DNA of 64,000 bases from Deltaproteobacteria bacterium (GCA_021777755.1 JAJYDE010000004.1:1-64000); one strand, 5' to 3'; positions 1 to 8,872 are shown, counted from the stretch's first letter. Notes: generated from the letters alone by a model not told the origin. Numbers and translations are program-made.

Positions 1-100
1 CATCTCCAATCAACCAAAAAATCGGAATGCTGTGGCACCACATTTTTGAGCGTTAAAAAAACCGATCAAGCATTCATGCGGGTTTGCGGCCCATGACCGT

Positions 101-262
101 ATGGTCACTGTAAAAGAAAAGTTTGGGGTTGCTATGATAACCTTGCCAGCGGTTGAGGCTTTCTTAGCACGAAGTAAAGCGCGGATTGGGGAAAAAGAAT
201 GGACTAGAGATGAACTCCACGAAAGAGGTTTTACGAATTGGCAAGATATGCCTACTCTTTAG
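101..262 (+). CDS. Possible small protein of 53 residues, unrecognised
   Basis: An ATG at 101 opens a 53-codon frame ending in TAG at 260. The second half (EAFLARSKARIGEKEWTRDE and the following residues GFTNWQDMP) has a mixed charged and hydrophobic composition that looks protein-like rather than random. No ribosome-binding site is visible before either ATG (101 or 134). It may be a remnant of a longer gene, since decayed mobile DNA lies nearby at 3810-4259. I do not recognise the family. The rest of 1-376 shows nothing I can name. Confidence 0.25.
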   Translation: MVTVKEKFGVAMITLPAVEAFLARSKARIGEKEWTRDELHERGFTNWQDMPTL

Positions 263-376
263 AGGAGTGCGCCGCCGGAGAAGGGTTCTGAAATGTTTAT
301 CATATTTTATGCTCCCTCCTCGCCCGGTCAGAATTAAGGATTCTGAACCGCTCCCGCTCAATTCGGGCCGATCGGA

Positions 377-1651
377 TTAATCATCCCGCCTCAGTTCGCC
401 CCGCCGGGGCAAATGCCATCCGCTCCGGCCGCAGTGCCCCCCGGGACCACGATAGATGTTACCGCTTTTCATGACGAAGTCCACCTTGGCCGTGACGCCG
501 ATGTCGGCAATCGGGTCGCCCGGCATGGCAACGAGATCCGCATGCTTGCCGGGCGCAAGCACGCCAATATCGTCCTGTTCGAGCAATTCAGCGGCGACGC
601 TGGTCGCGGCCTTAAGCACTCGCACCGGCTCAAGGCCCGCCGCCACCATAGCCTGGAATTCGAGAATGCCGTGACTGAAAGGAAACATGCCGCAATCCGT
701 GCCATAAGCGATTTTCACATCACTTCGCGCGATAAGTCGCTGTGATTCAATGATCTTGCCGTTATCGCGGCTGAATTTCCACACCGCCTGGCACGGCAGA
801 GTGCGGGCGTGCAAGGCGTGCAGGTCTTCTTGAGTCATCTGCATCGTGGGGACCACAAAGGTGCCCGCCTGTTTGGCCATTTCAAGGGCCTCCTGGTCGA
901 TAAGATAGGCGTGCTCCAGGCTGCGCGCCCCGGCGCGAAGGGCCTGCTTGCAGCCCTCGGCGGCACCCGTATGCACCGCTACCGGCATGCCCAATTGACT
1001 TGCAGTGGCGGCAAGGACATTCATCTCGTCATCGAACCACGTCACGCGGGCCGGATCGTCACCCGGGCTGAAATAGCCACCCGTGTTGGTTGTCTTGATC
1101 CAGTCGCCGCCGAAGGTATGCTCGCGGCGCACAAGCGCCTTGATCGCGCCCGCATCGTCGGCGATGGCGGAGACCGGGATGTCCCAGCGGGATGCGTAGA
1201 ACCCGCGCAAATCACCGTGCCCGGCAGACGAACTGATGATATGTGCGGCCACGAGGAGTCGCGGACCATCCACCAGGCCACTATCAATTGCATTACGCAG
1301 ATCCACGGTCGGAAATGCCGGGTCGACACAACCCATGTCGCGCAAGGTCGTAAAGCCGTAACGCATGTATTCTCGGGCGATGTTCAGACCTTTCAGCGCC
1401 TTGGCCGCGGATGATTTCAGCGTTTGTTGGGCCAGATCGGCGGCCTCCATTGTCAGATGCACATGCGTGTCAATGAACCCGGGGCTCACGGTGCGCTCCG
1501 AAAGATCAATGGTCCGCGCATCTTGCGGCCGGCGCACGGAGGGGCCGATCTCTGTGATGCGATCGCCTTCGACGAGAATCTCGACAGGCCCCGTCAACCG
1601 GTCGGACACACCATCAAACAGCTTGCCACACAGTAGCACAAAGGCACCCAT
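377..1651 (-). CDS. Imidazolonepropionase-like amidohydrolase
   Basis: A metal-dependent amidohydrolase of 424 residues, probably cytoplasmic, hydrolysing a cyclic amide, peptide-like or carbamate-like bond; the substrate cannot be read from sequence. The metal-binding HxH is at H63 and H65 (PGFIDTHVHL), followed by a region with a possible carbamylated Lys (GGDWIKTTNTGG), histidines in HTGA and HAYLID, and a late Asp in GTDCGMFP. The ATG at 1651 is preferred over upstream codons because GGGGAG lies a few bases before it and the family's N-terminal strand begins right after it. It lies 52 bp downstream of the TRIC channel gene and the M20 hydrolase gene on the same strand, which suggests one transcript for scavenging amidated or peptide-like compounds. 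Family assignment is firm, substrate unknown. Confidence 0.85.
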   Translation of the reverse strand: MGAFVLLCGKLFDGVSDRLTGPVEILVEGDRITEIGPSVRRPQDARTIDLSERTVSPGFIDTHVHLTMEAADLAQQTLKSSAAKALKGLNIAREYMRYGFTTLRDMGCVDPAFPTVDLRNAIDSGLVDGPRLLVAAHIISSSAGHGDLRGFYASRWDIPVSAIADDAGAIKALVRREHTFGGDWIKTTNTGGYFSPGDDPARVTWFDDEMNVLAATASQLGMPVAVHTGAAEGCKQALRAGARSLEHAYLIDQEALEMAKQAGTFVVPTMQMTQEDLHALHARTLPCQAVWKFSRDNGKIIESQRLIARSDVKIAYGTDCGMFPFSHGILEFQAMVAAGLEPVRVLKAATSVAAELLEQDDIGVLAPGKHADLVAMPGDPIADIGVTAKVDFVMKSGNIYRGPGGHCGRSGWHLPRRGELRRDD

Positions 1652-1703
1652 ATCAAGCTCCCCTGCCCTCTCGCCGACTATCCGGCACGTTCGGTTCACT
1701 GGG

Positions 1704-2324
1704 TTAGTCTCGCGGGGGCGAAACCGTGGGCAGATGCCAGCCATGGTTGATGGCCATATAGCGCAACCCGAAGCACAGAACGAAGCCGGCAATCGCCGCG
1801 GCAATGGGCGAAAGGTGTAGCACGTGCCCCGTTGTCACAACGCTTGCCGCGGCAAGCGCCGCCAGCGCATACAAGTCGGAGCGCAAGACGATGGGAATCT
1901 CCAAGACGAGAACGTCGCGCAGCATGCCACCGCCGATACCGGTCAACATGCCGAGCAGTGCCGCCATCATAGGCTCGACTCCATAGGCCAGCGCCTTCTG
2001 GGTGCCTGCGACCGCGAAGAACCCCAGGCCCACGGCATCGGACCATAGCACCGGATGGTTCAGGCGCGCGATAATCGGATACCAGAAAAAAACCGCAAAG
2101 CCCGCCAGGATGGAAACCCCGACATAGCTCAGGTTCGCGATGGCCGCAGGCGGCACCGCGCCAATCAGCAGGTCGCGGGTCATGCCGCCGACATTGCCGG
2201 CGGCGAAGGCGAGCACCATCACACCGAAGACATCCAGCCGGTGTTTGACTCCCGCCGCCGCGCCGCTAATCGCAAACACAAACGTACCCCCGAGGTCCAG
2301 TATCGTCACCAGAATATGAATCAT
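1704..2324 (-). CDS. TRIC/UPF0126 family membrane channel (YadS/YicG-like)
   Basis: An integral membrane protein of 206 residues made of two repeated three-helix units, the architecture of prokaryotic trimeric intracellular cation channels (UPF0126). Each repeat carries the family glycine signature: AGNVGGMTRDLL in the first half and TGIGGGMLRDVL in the second. The ATG at 2324 is chosen over an upstream TTG because translation then starts directly at the first helix (MIHILVTILDLGG). Prokaryotic members conduct K+ or have been proposed to move small amino acids; which applies here is not visible. It sits between two hydrolase genes with gaps of about 52 bp on each side, so it could move a substrate or product of those enzymes, though this is only inferred from position. 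Confidence 0.85.
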   Translation of the reverse strand: MIHILVTILDLGGTFVFAISGAAAGVKHRLDVFGVMVLAFAAGNVGGMTRDLLIGAVPPAAIANLSYVGVSILAGFAVFFWYPIIARLNHPVLWSDAVGLGFFAVAGTQKALAYGVEPMMAALLGMLTGIGGGMLRDVLVLEIPIVLRSDLYALAALAAASVVTTGHVLHLSPIAAAIAGFVLCFGLRYMAINHGWHLPTVSPPRD

Positions 2325-2376
2325 GCGTTCACCCGCGCAAACCAATCTATTCGATGTTGTTCAAATCAAGGCGGCC

Positions 2377-3642
2377 TCAAACTGAGAGCCAGGTCCGCGC
2401 CGCCACCACCAGCGCCTCGACCCCGGTTTCCAAAGTCGGGTGAATGGCCGGGGCAAAACGCGGGTTGTGGTTGGTGGGAATTTCACCCAGGCGACCCGAC
2501 TTGCGCGCCTGTTCAAACAAGGCTTGGTCAATGCCGCCCACAAACCAGAAAACGGAAGGCACATGCCAAGCGGTTCCGAAGCAGCCGAAGTCTTCGCTCG
2601 CACTGGTCGGCAATGTTTCCCTAACCCGCCCGGGAAAATACCCCGTGAATGCGGAAACCACGCGCTGTTCGGCGTCGGGATCGTTGCTAACGGCGGCGTA
2701 GCGATCCAGCGGCCTGATCTCGGGTTCCCTGGGCGCGCCCGAAGCGGCCGCCTCGGCCTTGACAATTCGCTCAATCGCGGCCAGCACGCGTTTGCGCACG
2801 CCTTCATCATAGGTGCGTACGTTGATTTTCAGGATCGCTTCGTCGGGGATGACGTTCTCTTTTGTTCCCGCCTGCAGCGCGCCGATAGTTAGGACGGCGG
2901 ATTCGGCAGCCGCAATTTCTCGGGAAACGACAGTCTGCAACCTCAGCACCGTCGAGGCGGCCATGACCACCGGGTCGACGCTGGCTTCCGGCATCGAGCC
3001 GTGTGCGCCGCGCCCAAACATGCGGATCTCAAAACTATCGCCCGCGGAGGTGATGACGCCGGGGCGGCAAGCCAGCAGGCCCGCCGGCATGCTCATCACG
3101 TGTTGTGCCAGAATAACATCCGGTTTGGCAAACAGGTCAAACAGGTGGTCCTTAATCATGGCCTGCGCGCCCTCGCCCGTTTCTTCAGAGGGCTGGAAAA
3201 GCGCCATCAGAGTTCCGCGCCAGAGATCACGCGCTTTCGCCATGAATGTTGCCGCGCCAATCAGCCAGGCGACGTGCATGTCATGCCCGCAAGCGTGCAT
3301 GACGGGAACGCTGTTGCCCGCGCGATCCACCGCCGTCACCTTGCTCGCATACTCCAAACCGGTTGCTTCCTGGACCGGCAGCGCGTCCATGTCGGCGCGC
3401 AGCATTACGGTCGGGCCGGGTCCATTTCGCAACACGCCCACCACCCCGGTTTTTCCAACTTCCGATGTGACCTCGTATCCGGCCGCGCGCATTCTTTCGG
3501 CTGCGATGGCGGCGGTGCGCGTTTCCTGCAGAGACAATTCGGGATGCGAATGAATATCTTTGTAAAGCGTTTCGAGGTCCGGCACTAAACTCGCCACCTT
3601 TGACGCGAGGCTACCCGGCTTTGCGGAGTCATCTATTTTCAT
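2377..3642 (-). CDS. M20 family metallo-amidohydrolase (hippurate hydrolase-like)
   Basis: A 421-residue M20D peptidase/amidohydrolase related to hippurate hydrolases and N-acyl amino acid or indole-acetyl amino acid hydrolases. Visible signatures are DIHSHPELS near residue 30, LRADMDALP at 81-89, the metal site HACGHDMH around C118-H123, QPSEE with E153-E154, and FGRGAHGSMP in the dimerisation lid domain. No signal peptide is present, so it should act in the cytoplasm. The ATG at 3642 follows AAGGAG with good spacing. It is the first gene of a three-gene minus-strand run with the TRIC channel and a second amidohydrolase. The run abuts a decayed integrase at 3810-4259, which is consistent with acquisition by transfer but does not prove it. 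Confidence 0.9.
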   Translation of the reverse strand: MKIDDSAKPGSLASKVASLVPDLETLYKDIHSHPELSLQETRTAAIAAERMRAAGYEVTSEVGKTGVVGVLRNGPGPTVMLRADMDALPVQEATGLEYASKVTAVDRAGNSVPVMHACGHDMHVAWLIGAATFMAKARDLWRGTLMALFQPSEETGEGAQAMIKDHLFDLFAKPDVILAQHVMSMPAGLLACRPGVITSAGDSFEIRMFGRGAHGSMPEASVDPVVMAASTVLRLQTVVSREIAAAESAVLTIGALQAGTKENVIPDEAILKINVRTYDEGVRKRVLAAIERIVKAEAAASGAPREPEIRPLDRYAAVSNDPDAEQRVVSAFTGYFPGRVRETLPTSASEDFGCFGTAWHVPSVFWFVGGIDQALFEQARKSGRLGEIPTNHNPRFAPAIHPTLETGVEALVVAARTWLSV

Positions 3643-3809
3643 GGCGTGTGAGTCTCCTTTGCATAACGTTCTGGCAAATCATCCCGCTTTTTTGACTGGT
3701 GATTTTTCGGATCGTTCCAAAGTCGAGCCACGCCGATGGGCCAGTGGCTCCTAAAACTCGATAACCATCATAACAGCTTAAATCAAAAAACATAAGTCCA
3801 AAGGATTTA

Positions 3810-4259
3810 TTACCAAACCGACCCAGCCCGTTTTCGGGTTCCGGGAGCGGATCTAACAGGAATTAAATGAGTTTTCGGCAAGCCGGAATGAGAGAACCGA
3901 TAAGGGGCGACAACCTTTTCCGGGGCTAATTTCAAAACGTCACCGCCCCGCATCCCTCCCCTCGCCATCAGTTCCAGGAACAGACGGTTTCGCGTTTTAA
4001 CTGTTCTGAACACTATTTAGTCTATTGTCTCTTTCTCAAAAAAGTTTCAGTGGTTGGCCTTGCCAGGCAGATAGAGTTTCAGGAGCATCGGCGTGTCGCA
4101 GGGATTTTGCAGAGTCGAATCCATGTTGCCCCTGATGAAGTTGAAAAATGCTTTCAGGTGGGAGAAAAGATTTTTCAAGCCGTAAGTTGAAAGGCGAACG
4201 CGGGGGCTGGCAACGCAGATTTTGGGAAGGTCGCAATCAGCGGTTTGACATGCCGTCAA
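3810..4259 (-). pseudogene. Decayed tyrosine recombinase (integrase)
   Basis: Two adjacent minus-strand frames together resemble one phage-type tyrosine recombinase. The upstream frame (to 4047) contains SHLKAFFNFIRGNMDSTLQN and then NPCDTPML, typical of the segment joining the N-terminal SAM-like domain to the catalytic domain. The downstream frame (4013-3810) contains RNRLFLELMARGGMR, which matches the box carrying the first catalytic Arg, followed by DVLKLAPE. A frame change near 4010-4050 separates them, the usual GMRIGEVLKL motif has drifted, and the His-x-x-Arg and Tyr boxes are not found. I call it a pseudogene. The alternative of two unrelated chance frames is unlikely because the motifs occur in the correct order and on the same strand. 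Confidence 0.65.
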
Positions 4260-4274
4260 TAGGACAAACGCGAA

Positions 4275-4296
4275 AGCCCCTCAAAATTGAGGGGCC
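4275..4296 (-). terminator. Probable intrinsic terminator of the glycine-zipper lipoprotein gene
   Basis: A perfect inverted repeat with arms CCCCTCAA and TTGAGGGG lies 45 bp beyond the stop codon of the gene at 4341-4565. On the minus strand the stem is followed by GCTTTCGCGTTTG, which is T-rich but not a pure T run, so efficiency is uncertain. Confidence 0.5.
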
Positions 4297-4340
4297 GAAA
4301 AAAACAGACAAGGCTAAACAGGCGCTGAAAAGCAGTTTTT

Positions 4341-4565
4341 CTATCTGTGCACCTGGTCGATCACGGCGCCTCCCACAACACCCGCAGCCGCACCGGCGGC
4401 AGCCCCCACGATCAGGGGTGCGCCAATAATTGCGGCCGCTCCCAAACCGGCCGCCGAGCCTATGGCGCCGCCGCTTAGAATTCTTTGATCGGTGGCATTC
4501 ATCCCCGCACAGCCACAGGTGCAGGAGATAAAAGCCAGAATCACCGCCCACTTGATTACCCTCAT
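4341..4565 (-). CDS. Small glycine-zipper lipoprotein or membrane protein
   Basis: A 74-residue protein with an N-terminal hydrophobic signal (VIKWAVILAFISCTCGC) ending in a lipobox-like Cys, then a glycine/alanine-rich stretch (SGGAIGSAAGLGAAAIIGAP and GAAAGAAAGVVGG) with small residues spaced as in glycine-zipper proteins such as the OsmB or YMGG families. Such proteins sit in the envelope and oligomerise in membranes. The lipobox (TCGC) lacks the usual Leu at -3, so lipidation is plausible but not certain. The start at 4565 follows a GGGGGGG run. It stands alone, with a hairpin downstream at 4275-4296. Function unknown. Confidence 0.7.
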   Translation of the reverse strand: MRVIKWAVILAFISCTCGCAGMNATDQRILSGGAIGSAAGLGAAAIIGAPLIVGAAAGAAAGVVGGAVIDQVHR

Positions 4566-4612
4566 ATATTCCCCCCCTCTTTTGTGACTTCCCTTTTAAA
4601 ACACCCCCTCTT

Positions 4613-5032
4613 TCAGGTCGCCGACATCTCGATTCCAGTCCCCCCGGCCGTTGCCCCCGTTTCGCCCTGGATCTCGAATCCCCCCGGATTTATTATCATC
4701 CGCTTCAAAACACTCAGCTCGAAGGGCTTTTCGAGAAAACGGCAGATGCCCATTCGCAACGCTTCCCGCCTCACTCGTGAGGTCATGCCGCCACTCATCA
4801 ACACGAATGGCAGTTTCGGACGTCTGAACGACAGGTAACGGAAAAGTTCCAAACCGGATTCCCCCGGCATCTGCAGGTCGGAGATCACCATGTCATAGTC
4901 GCAATGGATGAACCGTTTTCGTGCCAAGGAAACACTCGTTGCCGTATGGCATTCAATGCCGTTCATATTGAGGTATTCCGAGATAATGAACAGAAGGTCT
5001 TCATCATCGTCCACAACCAGCACGTTTCGCAT
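4613..5032 (-). CDS. Single-domain response regulator (CheY-like receiver)
   Basis: A 139-residue protein that is almost only a receiver domain. It has the acidic pair at D8-D10 (VLVVDDDEDL), phosphoacceptor D52 (VISDLQMPGESG), the conserved hydroxyl residue S80 (LMSGG) and K102 (LEKPF). There is no output domain; about 25 C-terminal residues rich in Gly and Thr follow. It would therefore act by protein-protein contact after phosphorylation. The ATG at 5032 is chosen because AAAGGAT precedes it and the receiver fold starts there; an upstream in-frame extension has no family support. No kinase is adjacent on the same transcript. The sigma-54 regulator cassette begins downstream at 5278-8872 on the same strand. 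Confidence 0.85.
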   Translation of the reverse strand: MRNVLVVDDDEDLLFIISEYLNMNGIECHTATSVSLARKRFIHCDYDMVISDLQMPGESGLELFRYLSFRRPKLPFVLMSGGMTSRVRREALRMGICRFLEKPFELSVLKRMIINPGGFEIQGETGATAGGTGIEMSAT

Positions 5033-5277
5033 ACCCGATCCTTTAGCTCTGTGATGAGTATCCATCCGGAAACCCCGACGGGCGCCATGGAGCTTGGAGC
5101 CAATCGCAAAACCGGGTCCCCGGATGAATACCACTTGAGAAAATCAACCACGTCTGCATCTGTAATATGCATACAGGATGCCAAGAGGGCGATGAATGCC
5201 CGAAGCGGATCGGCGAGGCTCCCAAGGTGAAAATTGCAGGCTTTGGACTACAGGATAGAAGGAAATAAGCGACAGGC

Positions 5278-6645
5278 TCAGTTGTTTTTAAAATCGGAGG
5301 GATTGATGCCGTGTTTACGCATCATCTTGTATAACTCGGCACGATATCTTCCAGCCAGGACCGCAGCCCGGGAGACATTGCCTCCGGTCTCGCTGAGCAC
5401 CTGGGTAAGGTAGGCTTTGTCGTGTTCCTCCCTTGCCTCATCAAGGGGCATAAGTCTTTTGGGGATAAGGGTTTCAGTACCTCCAAGGAACAGTGAGTCC
5501 GCATTTATGAGTTCATTGCTCGACAGTGCCACCGCCCTTTCCACCACATTGGCCAGTTCCCGAACGTTACCGGGCCAGCCGTGAAGCATGAGTCTTTGCA
5601 TCACCTCGGGGGAAAACCCGTGGACTTTTTTGTTCATCTCCCGGTTGAAGTGGTTGAGAAAGTGGTTGGCCAGAAGCGGCACATCTTCTATCCGCTCCCG
5701 CAGAGGAGGCAGGAAGATGGGGATAACATGGATGCGGTAATAGAGGTCCTCGCGGAATTTGCCTTCCTGGATGGCCTTCCAGAGATCACGATTGGTGGCC
5801 GTGACAAGGCGAATATCGATTCTTATGGGCTTTACCCCGCCGACCGAAAAAAACTCGCGGTCCTGGAAAACCCGCAACAACTTAACCTGGAGGGGGGGAG
5901 AAAGCTCGGCAATCTCATCCATGAAGAGCGTGCCGCCGTCGGCCATCTGCAGCAGCCCCTTTTTGGGTCCGTCGGCGCTTGTGAACGCGCCCTTGACATG
6001 CCCGAACAGTTCGCTTTCCAAAAGACCTTCGGGGATTGCCCCGCAGTTTATGGCCACAAAGGGCCCTTTGACCCGCGGGCTGCTGAGGTGAATGGCTTTG
6101 GCCATCAATTCCTTGCCGGTGCCGCTTTCCCCGTAGAGGCAGACGGTTGAATCGGTCGAGGCTATCTGTGCGACCTGGTTAAGTATGTTCTGCATCTTTT
6201 CGCTGGACGCGATGATATTGTCGAAGCGGTATCTTTGCTTGACCATGTGGCGGAGCCGCTCGACCTCCACTTTCAACCGGCCCACTTCCAGGGCCTTTTC
6301 TATTCGGTACAAGAGGTCCTTGGCTTCGAAGGGTTTGGTCAAAAAGTCGTAGGCGCCCTTCTTGGTGGCCTCCACCGCGCGCTCGATGGTGGCGTAGGCG
6401 GTGAGAATGATTACGGGCAAATAGGGCTGAATCTTTAAAAGCCGCTCCATGAGCGCGATGCCGTCCATGTCCTCCATCTTAAAGTCCAGAATGGCGGCGC
6501 TGAATACATTCTCGCTTGCGCAGGCAAGGGCTTCCTCGCCCCCGCAGGCTATGGTGACATCGTATTTGGCCGCTTCGAGGCGCGCCTTCATCAAGGTCAA
6601 AAGCCCTGGATCGTCATCAACTGCAAGAATCTTTTCTTTAGCCAT
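5278..6645 (-). CDS. Sigma-54-dependent response regulator, GlrR/QseF-like
   Basis: A 455-residue NtrC-family activator. The receiver domain (1-120) has D10-D12, phosphoacceptor D54 and K104. The AAA+ domain (about 143-380) has Walker A GESGTGKE at 172-179 and Walker B TLFMDEIAEL at 239-248. The sigma-54-contacting loop reads GAFTSA at 219-224 in place of the usual GAFTGA. A Fis-type helix-turn-helix closes the protein (GGNVSRAAVLAGRYRAELYK, 421-440), and its end (HGINPSDFKN) resembles GlrR of enterobacteria. The ATG at 6645 begins the receiver fold and follows AGGACAGGGG. It is the last of three genes (kinase, lipoprotein, regulator) transcribed together, so it should be phosphorylated by the kinase at 7292-8872 and activate sigma-54 promoters. 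Confidence 0.9.
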   Translation of the reverse strand: MAKEKILAVDDDPGLLTLMKARLEAAKYDVTIACGGEEALACASENVFSAAILDFKMEDMDGIALMERLLKIQPYLPVIILTAYATIERAVEATKKGAYDFLTKPFEAKDLLYRIEKALEVGRLKVEVERLRHMVKQRYRFDNIIASSEKMQNILNQVAQIASTDSTVCLYGESGTGKELMAKAIHLSSPRVKGPFVAINCGAIPEGLLESELFGHVKGAFTSADGPKKGLLQMADGGTLFMDEIAELSPPLQVKLLRVFQDREFFSVGGVKPIRIDIRLVTATNRDLWKAIQEGKFREDLYYRIHVIPIFLPPLRERIEDVPLLANHFLNHFNREMNKKVHGFSPEVMQRLMLHGWPGNVRELANVVERAVALSSNELINADSLFLGGTETLIPKRLMPLDEAREEHDKAYLTQVLSETGGNVSRAAVLAGRYRAELYKMMRKHGINPSDFKNN

Positions 6646-6702
6646 TTGCCCCTGTCCTGTAGCCGCATGGAAGCGGGAGTGATTCCCCAAAATGCAACTC
6701 GA

Positions 6703-7299
6703 TCAATGTTGAAGCCTTTTTTCCTTCTTTTCCATCTCAATGTCGATTTTCCGTGAACCCTTGAGTTGTCTGTCAAGCTCCTTGATGATCTGGTCTTTGG
6801 AGTTGATTTCGTCTTGCAAAACCTGCCGGTCCACCTGCCAGTTTTTTTCCATGGAGGCTTTGTTCTGCAAATCGGCTTGCTTCGTCTTGAGATTTTGACT
6901 GGCAATCCGGCGAAACCGGCTCTTTTCCTTCATTTCCTTCAGGACCAATTCCCGCCAGACCATGGCCTCGGCGGCCCACGAACTCTTTGGCGCCCTGGCG
7001 ATAAGGGCGGATAGAAACCTCAGGGCTCTTGGCGGATCGTAGTATGGACTGCGTGGGTAGCAGTAAAGAAAAGCCAGATTGAAAAGGGGCACGGCGCATT
7101 CGTCGGTTGCCGAACACGATTTGAGGGCGGCCGAATTTCGGGTCAAAAAGCCCTTGTAATCGCCCGATTGCATCGCCGCCTGAGGAGGAAAGTCAAGCGG
7201 CGCCCTGGACTCGGACTTGAAATGCAAAGGCATGCAGCCCGAGATAAGAGCAAGGAAGCAAAAAGCCGCCGCCTGGCGAAGAGGTCTTTTCTTACCCAT
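6703..7299 (-). CDS. Outer-membrane-type lipoprotein with coiled-coil tail, QseG-like position
   Basis: A 198-residue lipoprotein: a basic start (MGKKRPLRQAAA), a hydrophobic core, then lipobox LISGC. The middle has several Cys and aromatic residues (CSATDECAVPLFNLAFLYCY) and resembles a short helical-repeat segment. The C-terminal 70 residues are a charged coiled coil (KTKQADLQNKASMEKNWQVD). Its ATG at 7299 overlaps the kinase stop codon by eight bases, showing translational coupling. Position between a HAMP kinase and a GlrR-like regulator, plus lipoprotein and coiled-coil design, matches QseG (YfhG) of the enterobacterial glrK-qseG-glrR operon. The likeness is one of layout and architecture; sequence homology was not established. 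A role in controlling the kinase from the envelope is inferred. Confidence 0.75.
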   Translation of the reverse strand: MGKKRPLRQAAAFCFLALISGCMPLHFKSESRAPLDFPPQAAMQSGDYKGFLTRNSAALKSCSATDECAVPLFNLAFLYCYPRSPYYDPPRALRFLSALIARAPKSSWAAEAMVWRELVLKEMKEKSRFRRIASQNLKTKQADLQNKASMEKNWQVDRQVLQDEINSKDQIIKELDRQLKGSRKIDIEMEKKEKRLQH

Positions 7300-8872
7300 T
7301 GACAACTCGCATTGCTAAAGTGGAAGGCCGAGCCTTTGAAGAGAGCTCCGCTTGAACCGGCAGGACCACATGGAATACCGCGCCCTGTCCGATTCTGCTC
7401 TCCGCCCAGATCCTGCCCTTGTGAGCTTCGACGATGTGCCTGGCAATGGCCAATCCGAGACCGGTGCCTTGGCGACCTTTGGCACTTTGGTGTCTGCTCT
7501 GGTAGAAATGGTTGAAAATGTTATTGATTTCTTCAGCCGGAATACCCGGGCCCTTGTCGCAAACCAGGACCTCAACCGCGGCCGGCACCCGGTTGGCGCT
7601 CCGAACCGCGAAGGCCTCGATCCGCACCTCCGCCCCGGAGGGAGAAAACTTCAAGGCGTTGCTCAGCAGATTATCAAAAACCTGCCGCACTCTGTGCTCA
7701 TCGGCCTGAAACATCGGCAAAGGCTCGGCCACGCTGCAATTCAACTCAATCTGCCTTTTGCGGGCGATCAGGCTCACCCCCTCGATCGATTTGCCCAGTA
7801 ACGATTTCAAATCGCAGGTGGTGAATTCATAATCCATCATTTCCGCCTCCATCTTGGACAGATCGAGCATGGAGGAGATACTTTGGAAAAGGCGCTGGCT
7901 GTGATTGCGCACCACTTCCAGCACCTCTTGCTGACTCTTGGTAAGCGGCCCCGAAACGCCTTCGAGCAGCAGTGCGGTCCCTTCCCGAATGGCGGTAAGA
8001 GGGGTGCGCAGTTCGTGGGAGACGTGGGCCGTAAAATCGGCTTTCAACCGGTCGAGATGTTCCAGTTCCTCGGCCATCCGATTGAAGGATTTCGCCAGTT
8101 CGATCACCTCCGCGGGGCCCTCGATCCGTGCGGTGCGGAAAAATTCGCCTCGGCCGATGGCCCGCATTTCCCGCGCCAGCCCCCTTAGCGGACGGCTTAT
8201 TCCCCGTGCGTTTATAAACGCCATGACAAAAGCTCCGGCAATCCCGCAAAGAGCAAGCCAGTACATTACCCTGGCCGCCGAGGCCGCATTGTCCCTGGCC
8301 GCGGCCATTTTCAGCGAGGCCGCATGTTCCCGAAGTCTGATCATCTCACTGATCTTGCTTATGATCCTGTCGCCAAGGCTGGACCTCCCCGCCTCGGTGC
8401 CATTTTGGCCAAAGTTGGCAAGATCGGTCATTTTCTCGTACTCGTCGTGCAACGATACGATCCGGCCCAGCAGAGCCTTTTCGCCCGGGGCACCGACGGT
8501 CGCACGCAGCTGAGACACAGATTTTTCAAAGTCCCGCCGGTTGTTGTCGCACTCGTCCCGAAAGGAAAGATCACGCATGAGAAAATACTCCTCAGCGTTA
8601 CGCATCTCCTCCAGAAAGCTTTTGCGAAGCGCTTTTTCCTCGCTGACGCAGCGCGCATCGACGGTAAGCGCCCTGGCATTGAGCCGGGAAACGAGATTAA
8701 GCTTGCCCACGGCAAAAATACTTATGGTGATGATGATCATAATTAGAGTACTCTGGGCGATCATCACCCGTGAAAAAATCGTCATTCTCATTCGTCTTGC
8801 CCGGCGATGTAATACGGACTTCTCAGCCAGCACTTCTGGTGGATTGTCAATTGAAAATTTGCTGACAACCAT
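7292..8872 (-). CDS. Membrane sensor histidine kinase, GlrK/QseE-like
   Basis: A 526-residue sensor kinase. TM1 lies at about residues 33-53, a mostly helical periplasmic region of about 150 residues follows, then TM2 at about 210-228. HAMP runs from ISRPLRGLAREM, the HisKA box is HVSHELRTPLT, and the HATPase domain shows N box DNLLSNALKFS, G1 DKGPGIP and G2 GTGLGLAIA. A catalytic kinase lacking a receiver, it should autophosphorylate and pass phosphate to the regulator at 5278-6645. The ATG at 8872 follows GAGGA with normal spacing; a longer upstream frame starts only with weak codons and adds residues with no membrane logic. The helical sensor without PAS or Cache signature matches the GlrK layout. 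It diverges from radA across 240 bp. Confidence 0.85.
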   Translation of the reverse strand: MVVSKFSIDNPPEVLAEKSVLHRRARRMRMTIFSRVMIAQSTLIMIIITISIFAVGKLNLVSRLNARALTVDARCVSEEKALRKSFLEEMRNAEEYFLMRDLSFRDECDNNRRDFEKSVSQLRATVGAPGEKALLGRIVSLHDEYEKMTDLANFGQNGTEAGRSSLGDRIISKISEMIRLREHAASLKMAAARDNAASAARVMYWLALCGIAGAFVMAFINARGISRPLRGLAREMRAIGRGEFFRTARIEGPAEVIELAKSFNRMAEELEHLDRLKADFTAHVSHELRTPLTAIREGTALLLEGVSGPLTKSQQEVLEVVRNHSQRLFQSISSMLDLSKMEAEMMDYEFTTCDLKSLLGKSIEGVSLIARKRQIELNCSVAEPLPMFQADEHRVRQVFDNLLSNALKFSPSGAEVRIEAFAVRSANRVPAAVEVLVCDKGPGIPAEEINNIFNHFYQSRHQSAKGRQGTGLGLAIARHIVEAHKGRIWAESRIGQGAVFHVVLPVQAELSSKARPSTLAMRVVNG

